Translations under genes and position numbers: made by a program
Assembly (NCBI GenBank): GCA_016714985.1
Contig: JADKBS010000003.1
Span: 248,001 to 312,000, forward strand
Direction: 5' to 3'
DNA from: Saprospiraceae bacterium
GTDB lineage: Bacteria; Bacteroidota; Bacteroidia; Chitinophagales; Saprospiraceae
DNA length: 64,000 nucleotides
In this document: piece by piece, positions 17,540 through 27,900 of the stretch
Layout: the number at the start of each line of letters is the position of its first letter
How positions within the stretch are numbered: the first letter of the stretch is position 1
The notes under the pieces: model-generated
What the model was told of the DNA's origin: nothing
Seen by the model: the letters and a program-made list of their open reading frames with translations, nothing else
Database searches by the model: none

Positions 17540-17584
17540 GGTGGACGGCTGACGGCGAGCAATGCCCATCGTCAGCCGTCCACC
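17540..17584. repeat. 15-bp perfect hairpin after xerD
   Basis: GGTGGACGGCTGACG (17540-17554) and its complement (17570-17584), 15-nt loop. It lies just downstream of xerD on the minus strand; the CCACCGTCCACC words continue into the final xerD codons. Possible terminator, without a clear T-run. Confidence 0.7.
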
Positions 17585-17589
17585 GTCTA

Positions 17590-18573
17590 TCATCCACCGT
17601 CCACCGTAGCCCGTCTGCCATGCGCACGCATCTCCACGTTCCTTGGATGGAAATTTAGCACCGTTTCTTTTAAATAATCCGTATCGAGGTGGGTATAAAT
17701 TTCGGTGGTGGTGATGCTCTCGTGGCCAAGCATGTCCTGTACGGCCTTGAGGTCGGCACCGCCCTCGATGAGGTGTGTGGCGAAGGAGTGCCGGAAAGTG
17801 TGCGGGCTGATGTTCTTTTCGATGCCCGCCAATTTTGCCAGGTCTTTGATGATCAAGAAAACCATGATGCGGGTGAGCTTGCTGCCTCGGCGATTGAGGA
17901 AGAGGACGTTCTCGCTGTCCTTTTTCACCTTTAGGTGCAGTCGCATGCCCTCCACATAAAAGCCAATATGCTTGATGGCTTCCTCGCCGATGGGTACGAG
18001 CCGCTCCTTGTTGTTCTTTCCGAGCACCTTGATGAAGCCCACATCGAAGTGCAGGTTGGAGATGCGGAGGTTGATCAGCTCCGTCACCCGCAGGCCGCAG
18101 GCATAGAGTGTTTCGAGCATAGCCCGGTTGCGCAGCCCGAGCGGGTCGCTGTGGTCAATGGTGGCCAGCATCCGCTGTATTTCGTCGAAGTGCAGCACTT
18201 CGGGGATTTTGCGGTTCAATTTGGGCGTTTCGAGCATCTCGGTGGGGTCGGTCAGTAGGATGTCTTCCACGAGCAGGTATTTGTAAAATGCCTTGATGCC
18301 AGAGATGAGCCGGGCCTGCGAGCGCAAATCGAGGCCGAGTTCGTTGAACCATTTGAGCATGGCCTGAAAGTCGGTTAGTTGGAGTTCGCCAGGGTTGGGC
18401 AGCGGAGGGGTTGGTTGCCCTTCGGGCAACGTGGCGACCTCCTGCGAGCGGCGGATATCGAGGTACTGTACCAGCTTACCGATGTCCCGCAGGTACGCCT
18501 CAATGGTATTGGGCGACATGGAACGCTCCAGCAGGAGGTAGGCATGAAAGCCTTTGATGTAGGAATTCCACAT
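17590..18573 (-). CDS. xerD: XerD-type site-specific tyrosine recombinase
   Basis: 327 residues from the ATG at 18573 (MWNSYIKGF); the frame could open nine bases earlier at a TTG. The SAM-like core-binding domain (about 1-110) and the catalytic domain carry the full set: Arg in CGLRVTEL, Lys in GKNNKERLVP, HTFRHSFATH, and LGHESITTTEIYTH with the nucleophilic Tyr. Members resolve chromosome dimers at dif or act as phage/transposon integrases. Housekeeping XerD is likely, but no dif site is seen. Odd points: a loop in the N-terminal domain is encoded by a small hairpin (GTTGCCC, TTC, GGGCAAC at 18414-18430), and the last residues (RRATVDGG) are encoded by the downstream repeat. A consensus promoter lies 286 bp upstream (18859-18889). 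Confidence 0.88.
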   Translation of the reverse strand: MWNSYIKGFHAYLLLERSMSPNTIEAYLRDIGKLVQYLDIRRSQEVATLPEGQPTPPLPNPGELQLTDFQAMLKWFNELGLDLRSQARLISGIKAFYKYLLVEDILLTDPTEMLETPKLNRKIPEVLHFDEIQRMLATIDHSDPLGLRNRAMLETLYACGLRVTELINLRISNLHFDVGFIKVLGKNNKERLVPIGEEAIKHIGFYVEGMRLHLKVKKDSENVLFLNRRGSKLTRIMVFLIIKDLAKLAGIEKNISPHTFRHSFATHLIEGGADLKAVQDMLGHESITTTEIYTHLDTDYLKETVLNFHPRNVEMRAHGRRATVDGG

Positions 18574-18742
18574 GGGAGTCAATAATAATGGTTCATGAAG
18601 GTTTCAGGTAGGTTCTGCTCAATTGCAAACGAATCGCATTTTTGAAACAGTTGTTTTAGCCATACAATCTATTCAAAAATGATATTAGCAGGCATCCCCG
18701 TGAAATCCCGAAAAATCGGAACAGGTTGTGAAACCACAAACT

Positions 18743-19636
18743 TCACGAACCATTGAATATAAAATGCGAACTCAAATGCCTGACCAACCCAACTCGCAAT
18801 ATGTCAATGCCTTCTTCTTTGCAGTGAAAACCTGACTTGCAACCGAAAGGATGTCGAGCAAAGGTAGGACGAACGGGCTGGCTGGCCAAGTAGGTGTATT
18901 TCTCTTCTGTAAAAGACCCTAATTTATCAGGCGAATCATCATAAATATATTTTGTCTTCAAATGGCGTTCGTAAACTGCTACTGTCCTGCTCAAAAATTT
19001 TTCATTTGAATAGTGAAGCTTTTCGATTTCTCTTCCCAAAGAATCATATTTTAGTTCGTATTTGCTTTTTTCTTCCATTCTTACAATTGGTACATAAAAC
19101 GGTCTTTTTTTGTCATCGATTTGAAGCGTTTTATCTTTATTATATTTCATTTCCCGACTAATGTTATCGTTCGAATCAAATTCCAATTCTCCAATTAATT
19201 TTCCATTATCGTATTTGAATTCAGTTCGGTAAATCAGGTAATCTTTTTTATTGTCTTTGTATCTCCAATACGCTGATGAAGTAATATGATTGTCTTGATT
19301 GTAAGTTTTAAAAGCAACTGTATTCAGCTTTTCCCTATACCTTCCGTGGCCACTTGTAACTAAAATTGAGCTATCTTGGTTTGTTGTTACTTTTCAAAAA
19401 TGCCATATTTCTCCATATTCTACGATTTCTATTTCATTTCCTTTTATGTCATATTTTATGTAACCTATCTTGGTTTTCTTTTTGTGCCACTTGCTTGTTT
19501 TAAAACTTTTGTTTTTCCGGTATGTATGGTTGTACTCATATCGTGTTTTGACATTTGGAGAATTAATTTGGCATGAACAGCTAGTTAATCCAATTAGCAT
19601 AATTATCAGGCTCAATAGGCAGTTTCTATTTTTCAT
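18743..19636 (-). pseudogene. Small AT-rich lipoprotein gene, interrupted by an in-frame TGA
   Basis: MKNRNCLLSLIIMLIGLTSC is a clear lipoprotein signal (lipobox LTSC, Cys at 20). The body has RHS/YD-like strands (YIKYDIKGNEIEIVEYGE; ELKYDSLGREIEKLHYSNE), a style common in small secreted Bacteroidota lipoproteins. The first part stops at TGA 19394-19396, yet the same frame continues open for over 200 codons, with no shift, to 18743. Just after the TGA the DNA contains the GAGCTATCTTG core (19368-19378) found in the helicase insertions, flanked by GTAAC and GTTAC. The final ~45 codons overlap the xerD promoter and look non-coding. Either a decayed gene or one disrupted by the repeat; function unknown. 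Confidence 0.6.
18859..18889 (-). promoter_or_regulatory. Consensus promoter upstream of xerD
   Basis: On the minus strand TTGG (18889-18886), a 19-bp spacer and TACCTTTG (18866-18859). It points to xerD with a leader of about 280 nt and lies inside the degraded end of the neighbouring lipoprotein frame, arguing that this end is no longer coding. Confidence 0.7.
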
Positions 19637-19654
19637 TTTTAACTGTTTAGGAGG

Positions 19655-19753
19655 GTGTGGGAGGGAGAGAAAAAATGAAATTTTTTCTCTCCCTCCCACA
19701 CTTTGGGGTGTTTTTTGGGAAAAATTGAAAATCCCCCCCTGCTAAGTAGTTAC
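19655..19753. repeat. Dispersed palindromic element, copy A
   Basis: A 21-bp perfect stem (19655-19675 and 19681-19701, loop TGAAA) is followed by TTTGGGGTGTTTTTTGGG and a tail ending GCTAAGTAGTTAC. The same arrangement occurs in reverse at 30250-30362. It sits in the leader of the interrupted lipoprotein gene. Not coding. Confidence 0.85.
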
Positions 19754-20323
19754 TTTCATTTTTAGTATTGACTAACTGACGATTGCCATATTTAGATGTT
19801 CTAGCTTTCCAACAACCCAAAACGACTAACCCGCCAATCAAATCCTATCCACAGCGAAACCCCCTACCACCATGAAAGGATGCCAAGCAAAGATAATCCA
19901 AGCCAACTACTCCACCAAGCCCTCATCAAAAATTGCCTTAGCCTCCCAACCCCCTCTCCCGCAACCCTCTACGTATTAATTATTTTCAAATAAAATGCCA
20001 TCCCTCGACAAAACATGGCACTTTTCTTGCAAGTGTATCCCCATTGCCGCATTCAAAACAGGAGATTAAACCAACTAGTGAGAGAAGACCGAGAAAACGA
20101 CCTCCTATGTTCCTTGGGTCATTAAAGAAGAGAAAACGAGAGAAAACAAGATTTTTAACAAGCTTAGCTTCCGATTGGGTGCAGGTGGGTTAGGCTTAAG
20201 GCCACCTGTACGAGGAAAATGCGAAATTGAGAAAATGAGCGTGGCGTATGCCGCCGGCGATTTTCCAATTTCCCCAATTTCCCAATTTCTGCCATCGGCT
20301 GCACGGCACAACATACCCGGAAC
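19754..20323. other. Intergenic region before the glucosaminidase gene
   Basis: Contains the lipoprotein promoter (above), a small hairpin (20179-20188 pairing with 20202-20211, one mismatch) and an AATTTCCC word hairpin (about 20213-20296) with GAAATTGAGAAAAT on the other arm. No gene recognised. Confidence 0.5.
19888..19918 (-). promoter_or_regulatory. Consensus promoter of the interrupted lipoprotein gene
   Basis: Minus strand TTGG (19918-19915), a 19-bp spacer and TATCTTTG (19895-19888). The sequence just after the -7 (GCTTGGCATCCTTTCAT) resembles that after the xerD promoter (GCTCGACATCCTTTCGG), so the two promoters may be duplicates. Confidence 0.7.
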
Positions 20324-21205
20324 ATGAGATTGCTACACATCCTATCCGTATGTGCATTATTCCTATTGCCGAAGGCGGCGAGCGCCAACGCCATTCCCGT
20401 TCACGACCAGCAGTTGTTCATTGATACCTGGGCCAGGATGGCCGTGGAACAAATGGGCCTGTACGGCGTGCCCGCCAGCATCACTTTGGCACAGGCCATT
20501 GTGGAGTCGGGCTGGGGGCAGGGTCGGGTAGCCCTGCTCGGCAACAACTATTTCTGCATCAAGGCCAACAACGGCTGGGCAGGCCCAGTCATTCAAGCCA
20601 TGGACGACGACAGCCTCGAAAACAAGCCGATTGACTCAAAGTTCCGCAGGTATGGAACCATTGAGGAGTCGTTTGCCGACCATTCCAAGTTCCTGCGAGA
20701 GAACCCCCGCTACAGCGGCCTTTTCAAGCTCTCCCCAACCGACTACCGGGGCTGGTGCTACGGCCTGAAGTCTTGTGGATATGCTACCAAAGGCGACTAC
20801 GCAGAACAGTTGATTTCGACCATTGAGCGGAACGGGTTGTTCTTGTACGACAAAGCCGTGCCGGAGGATCAAATCAAGGCGCTTGGCCTGCCATTCGAGG
20901 ACCTGGACTACATGGAGGCCGTAGAAGCCGTGGAGCCAGCGGGCGACTTCATCGCCATTGCGCCGCAAGTACCTCAAAGGGCGCAGTTGCCACAAGCACC
21001 GCAAACACCTGCGGAAACCGCCCCAATCGTGGCACTTAACGAGGTCAATGAAGAGACTTTGCTCAAAGTGCCGGGCTACCGCCTGCCAAGGGAGCAGCGC
21101 CCAATGGCAGTAGCCCCACCTGTTGTGGAGATACCAGTGGCGCAGTCGTTCGTGAAGATTCCGCTGATTTTGCCGAAGGCAGCGCCGAAGTTCGAGCGCA
21201 GGTAG
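20324..21205 (+). CDS. Secreted glucosaminidase (GH73, FlgJ/LytG-like)
   Basis: 293 residues. A signal peptide (about 1-21, MRLLHILSVCALFLLPKAASA) precedes a peptidoglycan N-acetylglucosaminidase domain (about 28-185): GVPASITLAQAIVESGWGQG holds the catalytic Glu (about 61), followed by GNNYFCIKA, FRRYGTIEESFADHSKFL and CGYATKGDYAEQLISTIE. The C-terminal ~100 residues are Pro/Ala/Gln-rich and low-complexity, probably a cell-wall or periplasmic linker; no LysM domain is seen. The role is cleavage of glycan strands during wall growth or separation. The start is the first ATG, four residues before the hydrophobic run. Confidence 0.9.
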   Translation: MRLLHILSVCALFLLPKAASANAIPVHDQQLFIDTWARMAVEQMGLYGVPASITLAQAIVESGWGQGRVALLGNNYFCIKANNGWAGPVIQAMDDDSLENKPIDSKFRRYGTIEESFADHSKFLRENPRYSGLFKLSPTDYRGWCYGLKSCGYATKGDYAEQLISTIERNGLFLYDKAVPEDQIKALGLPFEDLDYMEAVEAVEPAGDFIAIAPQVPQRAQLPQAPQTPAETAPIVALNEVNEETLLKVPGYRLPREQRPMAVAPPVVEIPVAQSFVKIPLILPKAAPKFERR

Positions 21206-21209
21206 TTTT

Positions 21210-21309
21210 GAGTTGCCAGTTATGAGCTACGAGTTACCAGTAAGCGGCTGCTTCTAAGGTTAACTTGAGGCATAACCGCTCGCAACTCGCAACTCATAAT
21301 TCGCAACTC
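21210..21309. repeat. 26-bp imperfect word-repeat hairpin after the glucosaminidase gene
   Basis: Arms 21210-21235 (GAGTTGCCAGTTATGAGC and on) and 21284-21309 match as inverted repeats with about five mismatches. The words (GAGTTGCGAGTT) are those of the crtI/crtB spacer. Confidence 0.8.
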
Positions 21310-21383
21310 CAAAAAAAGCCAGCTACGTTCAAGTATGGTCAACGGGTACAAGCGCCTGAACCCTCGTTCCGCATGAAAAATTG

Positions 21384-21417
21384 CGGGGAGGAGGCAGCGT
21401 CTTGTCCCCGTTTTTTA
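21384..21417 (+). terminator. Possible rho-independent terminator
   Basis: CGGGGA (21384-21389) pairs with TCCCCG (21405-21410), followed by six T. About 180 bp after the glucosaminidase stop. Confidence 0.5.
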
Positions 21418-21599
21418 TTTGTATCCTGCTGGCAAGGGCGTTGGGAACTTCAAGTCACCTGCTAACTTGGCGCTCATGTCTATTGTTAGAGGATAAAAAA
21501 GAAGAAATTCCTCAGCCTCCCAAACGCTAGAGCGTTGTTGGTGTCAAAGAAGTTTTAGCCTCATAGTAAGGGATTTACAAATTTGAAAAAAAAAATCTG

Positions 21600-21630
21600 T
21601 TCACACGCATTCCAAAGTTTCCTACCTTTG
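21600..21630 (+). promoter_or_regulatory. Promoter of the giant adhesin gene
   Basis: TACCTTTG (21623-21630) is a perfect -7; the -33 is weak (TTC near 21600). It implies a leader of about 320 nt before the ATG at 21958. A 14-bp palindrome (AACGCTAGAGCGTT, 21523-21536) lies ~80 bp upstream and could be an operator. Confidence 0.6.
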
Positions 21631-21697
21631 TCGTCGATTTAAAAGCGAAGTGATAACTTCGTTGAGCATTTATCATCCCACGAACATTCTTTTTCCT

Positions 21698-21814
21698 ATG
21701 AAGCCGATTGTAGTCCTTTTACAAACCTATCTCCTATTTCCTCCTTTTTTCCGGCAAGTTGCTTTTCTGCCGCCGGATTATTTTGTAGTTTCCATGAATG
21801 AAAAACCGGGTTGA
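21698..21814 (+). CDS. Possible 38-aa leader ORF
   Basis: An ATG-started frame inside the adhesin leader encoding a hydrophobic, Pro/Phe-rich peptide (MKPIVVLLQTYLLFPPFFRQ onward) ending at TGA 21812-21814. It could be an upstream regulatory ORF or chance; there is no ribosome-binding evidence. Confidence 0.2.
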   Translation: MKPIVVLLQTYLLFPPFFRQVAFLPPDYFVVSMNEKPG

Positions 21815-21957
21815 CACTGTGCTTCGCCGTTGGTCACAACGGTGAGGAGCCCAACCTTGGCCTAAAGTTCCCGTAGAAGAAACTGCATCGCTTCACAGGT
21901 GAGAAGTCCTGGAAATCCAATTTTTTGTAAAATTTTAAACTGGTTAAAAAACGAGGC

Positions 21958-24900
21958 ATGACGAACCGATTACTCCTCAAGTGGCAATTGCGGCTTCTCT
22001 TCGCAATCGGCCTAATCCCATGTACATTACAGTTGCTGGCGCAATGCGAGTGCGGGTCACCGGTGATGATCCCAGACCCGACTTGCCCCGGTGGCACCCG
22101 GCAGGTTTGCAGTGGCGACCAATTCACTTTGACCTACTGCGGGCCCGACACCATCTTCATTGGCACCTCTTGTATTGGCACGCTGAACAGTCCGAGCACC
22201 TTTATACAGGTGTCGGGCGGCAACGTTTCCACCTTCGTGGAGTACGTGCCACCGGGCGGCTACCCCATCGGCGCCACCGTACCTGCGGGCACCGATGTTA
22301 CCGTCCATTACATCATCACCTCCCCGAGTGCAGTGAAGGATACACTTTGCTATGTGCTGAGCTTTATCGACACTGTGGCTCCGATCATCAACATCCCGCT
22401 GACCAACGGCACGGCTCCCTGCGAGTCGGACAACTACCTCGGCTGGCTGCAGGCCCAAATGGACTCGCTCGATGTACACCGCAACGACTTCGACAACTGC
22501 GGCATTGACACCATTTATAATAATGGCCCCGCTACCTTCACCAACAACTGCGGCTCCGTGACCGTCACTTTCACCGTGGTGGATGCCTCCGGCAATACCG
22601 ACACAATCACGGCCACCTACACCATCACCGATTCGACACCGCCTGCCCTGGTGGGTGTGCCCGCCGATGTGATGATTGACTGCGATGACCCCATTCCAGC
22701 CGTGGCCACGGTTACAGCTACCGACAACTGTGCGACAGGGCTTGTGCCCGCCTTCTCACAGACCAATTCACAGTCGCCGAATACCAGCACTTGCAACCAT
22801 TACGACTATACCATTGTGCGCACCTGGGCCGTGAGCGACGGCTGCGGCAACAACGTGACCCAATCGCAAACCATTAATATAGAGGACACCGTGCAGCCGA
22901 CCTTCACCCATCCGGCGGATACTGTGGTGAACTGCGGCACGCCCGTTGACACACTGACCCTCGGCTCGTACAGCAACGTGGCGGACAACTGCTCTTCGGT
23001 ACTGAACATCACGATGGCCGACGTGGTCAACAATGGCACCTGCCCGCAGGAACGCACCATCCTGCGCACCTGGACGGTGAGAGACCCTTGCCTCAACTCT
23101 GTCTCAAAGACGCAGACCATTACTGTGCAGGACACCATTTTCCCAACGGCCATTTTTCCTGCCGACATCACGGTGGACTGTGCCAACGCTGGCAACCTCA
23201 GTGTGACGGGAACGCCAACCTCCCTTTCCGACAACTGCGACATGCTGCCGACCTTCAACCACCTGCCCGATACGTTGGTGACGGGGGCCTGCGACCATAG
23301 CTATGTGCTCAAGCGCCCTTGGCGGGTGCAGGATGCCTGCGGCAACGTCATTGGTGACCTGCAAATCATCACAGTCACCGATAATATCGCCCCGACCGTG
23401 ACGGCCAATGCCCAGAATCAAGCCCTGCCCTGCGATGATGCCGTGAACGCCGATGCTGCCTTCGCAACTTGGGTCGCCAACCACGGTAATGCCGTTGCAT
23501 CCGACAACTGTACCGCTACGGCTGACCTCTCATGGTTTGCGTACAATACCGGCACAACGACGAATGCAACCTTGGCTGCGCCAAATTGCGGCAACACCTC
23601 CGTGGGCGTGTACCGAACCCGCACCGTGGACTTCATCGTGGTGGACAAATGTGGCAACCGTGACACGACCACCGCAACCTATACCGTGACAGACCTGGTG
23701 CCCCCAACGCTCACCAATTGCCCCACCGACTTTACCACGGACAATGACCCCGGTTCTTGCAATGCAATATTGACGCTGGCCTTGCCGACTATCGTGGAAG
23801 ATTGCGGCAACGTGACTGCTGCGCAAAACTTCACCCTGACACAAGCCCTCACGATTCCCAGCGGACAAGACCCCGTGGAGACGCCCGTTAATGACCTCGT
23901 TTTCAATTTCGGTGTGCCCAGTTCACCGTTCATTGCCACCACGAATGCCTCGCTGCAACTGGTACTGAACAACGTGGATGCCGAGGAGCCGACCGAGTTC
24001 TTCATGGCCTATGGTGAAAATGGTACGGTGCTTGGCCCCGTGGCACGAACCTCGGTGCAGTGCGGCGATACAACCTCGACCATTACCATTACTGCTGCGC
24101 AAATTAACCAGTGGGCAGCCGACGGCATCCTTACCATCATGGTAAAACCAAATGTGCCGGTTGGCCAACCGGGCCGTTTTTCCATCAACCCTATCTGCCC
24201 AGGTGGTGCGGTGACTGCCAACCTCAGCTACATGACCGAGTTCCCTGCCAACCTCAAGTTTGAGTTCCGAGTGAACAGCGGTCCCAAGGTACTCGTTTCG
24301 CCCATTGCCCCAGTGACAGCATCCTTTGAAAATGGCACGACCGTCGTGACCTACTATTTCACGGATTGTGCTGGAAATGAATCTACCTGTAGCTTCGACG
24401 TGGCCGTGGAGGACAACGAAGCGCCCGTCATTGCCTGCCCAGCGAACATTAACCTGAACCTCGCTCCGGGCGAGTGTACGCAGGACGTGACCATTCCGTT
24501 GTTCTCCAATATCACGGACAACTGCGGCGTGACAACCCCAACGACGCAAACGATTTCAAGGGAAATCTCATACGCCTACAACCCGAACCTGACGGACTAC
24601 CTGGCCGAAGATGAGACCTTTACGTTTACAGGCTTTCAGGGCAACGCCTCGCCGGGCGACGTTAGAATCATCATCACCATTCAAGGCGATGTGGACTCGG
24701 TAGGGGCCTACTACCAGATTTACGACAATGACGGCAACTTGCTCGGCACGACGGCCAAAGGGCAGCCGCATGTGGTGGCAGGCAACTGCAATACGCCGAG
24801 CACGGCCGTGTTCTACATTCCGGCCAATACCTTCAATGACTGGGCATCTTCGGGTGATATTACCTTCACGGCTGTTTCCTACCAAAGCTACCCGATACCA

Positions 24901-27900
24901 CCGGGTGGGCCAGGATGGGGCATCAATCCCTGCAACCCGGCACAAGTTACGTTTGATGGCGACACCGATGGCAGCACTATTTCGGCAACCATCAGGTACG
25001 AGAGCATTTCCCCAACCTTCTCCGCAACGGGCGCAACGACCATCAACCAGGTGACGCTGACGCCGCCATTGGAACCTACAACTTATAACCTGAACCAAGG
25101 TGTAACGACCTTTACCTATGGAGCTACCGACCTCGAAGGCAATCAAGGTAGCTGCTCCTTTACCGTAACGCTGAACGACACGCAAGCGCCGACCGTGACC
25201 TGCGGCCCTACTTTCGTGGAAATCAACCCTTCGGGCATCGTATCGCAGGCCATCTTGCCAGCAGATATTGACCTCGGCAGCACAGACAACTGTGGCATCG
25301 CTTCCATGGTCGTGACGCCAAGTTTTGTTACTTGCAATGACGAGATTGGCAATCCGAATCCTGTCACACTGACGGTCACGGACGTAGTAGGTAATGTCTC
25401 CACTTGCAATACTTTCGTGAATGTGGTCGTACTCGGCCCAGAGCCGACCGTTTCCACAGTTTGTGGCAGCAGCAACTTGTCGCTATTTGCCAACCCACCG
25501 ACCGTGCCGGGGGGCGGTGCCAATCCTTACCAATACGTATGGTACAACCCACAGGGCTTGGCGTTTGCCTATACCCAAAATCCCGTGATTTTGGATGCAA
25601 ACTCCAGCAACATCGGTTTTTACAATGTGGTGATTCAGGGCCTCACTGGCTGCGACGCCGTGGGCGTGGTGCAGGTGACATGTGATATGTTGCCGCTCCA
25701 AAAACCCACCCTGCAAGCAGCCGACAATATCATTTGTGCTTCAGAAAACCTACAGCTGACCACGCCAAGCGTTTGCGGCAGCACCGTTATCTATAAATGG
25801 TACAGCGGAAGTGTGCCAGGTGTGCTGGTTGGCACGACGACCGTGCCGACCTACTCAATGTTGCCACCTGCATCGGGCATGTTCAACTTCTACGTAGTGG
25901 TAGAGCGGAACGGCTGTGAGTCGGCACCGTCCGACCCCATCAGTATAACGGTGGAGGCTGCGCCAACGGCGATGCCATCCCCGACCAGCATTATCATCTG
26001 CGAAGGCGAGGAAATCCCGCTCAACTCCATCAACAACGCCGCTGGTACGACCTGCCACTGGACGGGGCCTTGTGGTTACGAATCGTTTAGCTGTAGCCCG
26101 GCACCCATTGCAGATGCGACGCTCTGCAACAGCGGTATTTATACTTTGGTCGTCACAAGGAACGGCTGCCCCTCCCTTCCCGCAAGCGTGGCCGTGACGG
26201 TGGTCGCCCAGCCTGCGCAGCCGTTCATTTCCAGTTCGACCAGCCAAGGTGCACCCGCCTGCGAAGGAGAAACGCTGACGCTGACCTCGACGAACGTTCA
26301 AGGTGCTATGTCTTACCTGTGGACGACGCCGACTTTTGCGACCATCACTACCTCCAGCAACGTGCTGACCATCCCAGGCGCCAATATCGTGCAACATGCC
26401 GGGCAATGGACGGTGCAGGCCATCGGCAACCCCTGCTTATCGGATGTGTCGCTGCCAGCCACGGTCTATGTTGTACTGCCACCGGAGGCCATTTCCGCTG
26501 CAGCCAACCCGGCCATCGTTTGCGAAGGCCAAGACGTTCAGCTTTCGGCTTCTTCTGCTTCGCAAACCGTCAGCTACCTTTGGGATTACCCGAACAGCAC
26601 CCAAACAAGCTCCCTGCAAAACCCGGTGGTCACCAATGTAAACACCAGTAATGGCGGCGTTTATGTGCTCACAGTGACCAATCAATTTGGCTGCTCCGTG
26701 ACGGCATCCGCCGAAGTGACCGTCAACGATAGGGTGGACATCACCAGCCTCAGCAGCAATGCACCACAATGTCCGGGTGGCCCCGTCAGCGTGCAAATGG
26801 TAGCGACCATTTTCCCCATTGACAATGGAACGTACCAGTATTTGTGGACTGGCCCCAATGGCTACTCCTCCACCAATGTGGTGGCCACTATCCCAAATGC
26901 AGTCTTTACCAACAGCGGTACTTATACCTTGGTGGTCACCAATGCCCAAGGTTGCAGCTCTTTGGCAGCTTCCTTGGACGTGTCCATCCCCCCTGTCATC
27001 GTCACTCCGACCTCGCCCACGGGCATCGTCAATCCCTATTGCGTGGGCGACGATGTTACCATCAACACCAGCCCATACCCTGGGCCGAACGTGACCTATA
27101 TTTGGCAGACGCCTTCTGGCAACTATACCACGAACACACCGTCCTTGACGCTTGACGACCTTACCGTTTCGGATTCAGGGCCCTATACCGTATCTTATGG
27201 CGTAGGCGACTGTACTTCGGGTACATCGGGTGCTGTGCAGTTGGTTGTGAATCCAGCGCCATCCGTGCAAGTGACGAGCAACAGCCCGGTTTGTGAAGGC
27301 GGAACGATAGAATTGGACGTGAACTGTACCACGGGCGCCTCCTACCAATGGAACGGCCCCGGCGGCTTTAGTTCCTCGGTATGCAATCCGATTGTGGCCA
27401 ATGCAAATCCTGCCATCAATGCGGGCACTTACACTGTTCGCAAACTGGTAGGTGGCTGCTGGTCTGACATCGTATCGGTGAACGTACTGGTGAATGAAAA
27501 GCCAGAAGTGCCTACTGCTATCAACGCTGGCCCTTATTGCGCCAGCACTGATAACGTGATGCTCAGCGTGACCGCAAATTCGGCCACACCGGGTGCTACT
27601 TATACTTGGTACAATGTGAATGGCCAACCAATCGGCACGGCGACGCCTTCGCTCAACTTCCAACTGCCAAACCCGACACAGTACGGCAACGGCACAGAAG
27701 ATTTTTATGTGATTGCCAACTTGAATGGCTGCAACTCCACACAGTCGGTGCCTACGGTGGTACAACTGAACACGGTGCCTTCCAACCAAGCTGAGGCGGG
27801 TGCTGACATCGTTGGCTGCGAAGGAGACATCGTGCAGCTTTCTGCAACGGTACCGACGGCTGGTGAAGGGTTCTGGTACCTGGTGAGCGGCAACCCCAAC

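Noticed and set aside
18743..18885. C-terminus of the lipoprotein (HPFGCKSGFHCKEEG) as coding sequence
   Set aside because: It overlaps a consensus xerD promoter, and a similar sequence follows another promoter at 19.88 kb; more likely regulatory DNA read in frame.
19647..19841. 64-codon minus-strand frame across palindromic element copy A
   Set aside because: It reads through the palindrome, and the reading of copy B differs; non-coding element.
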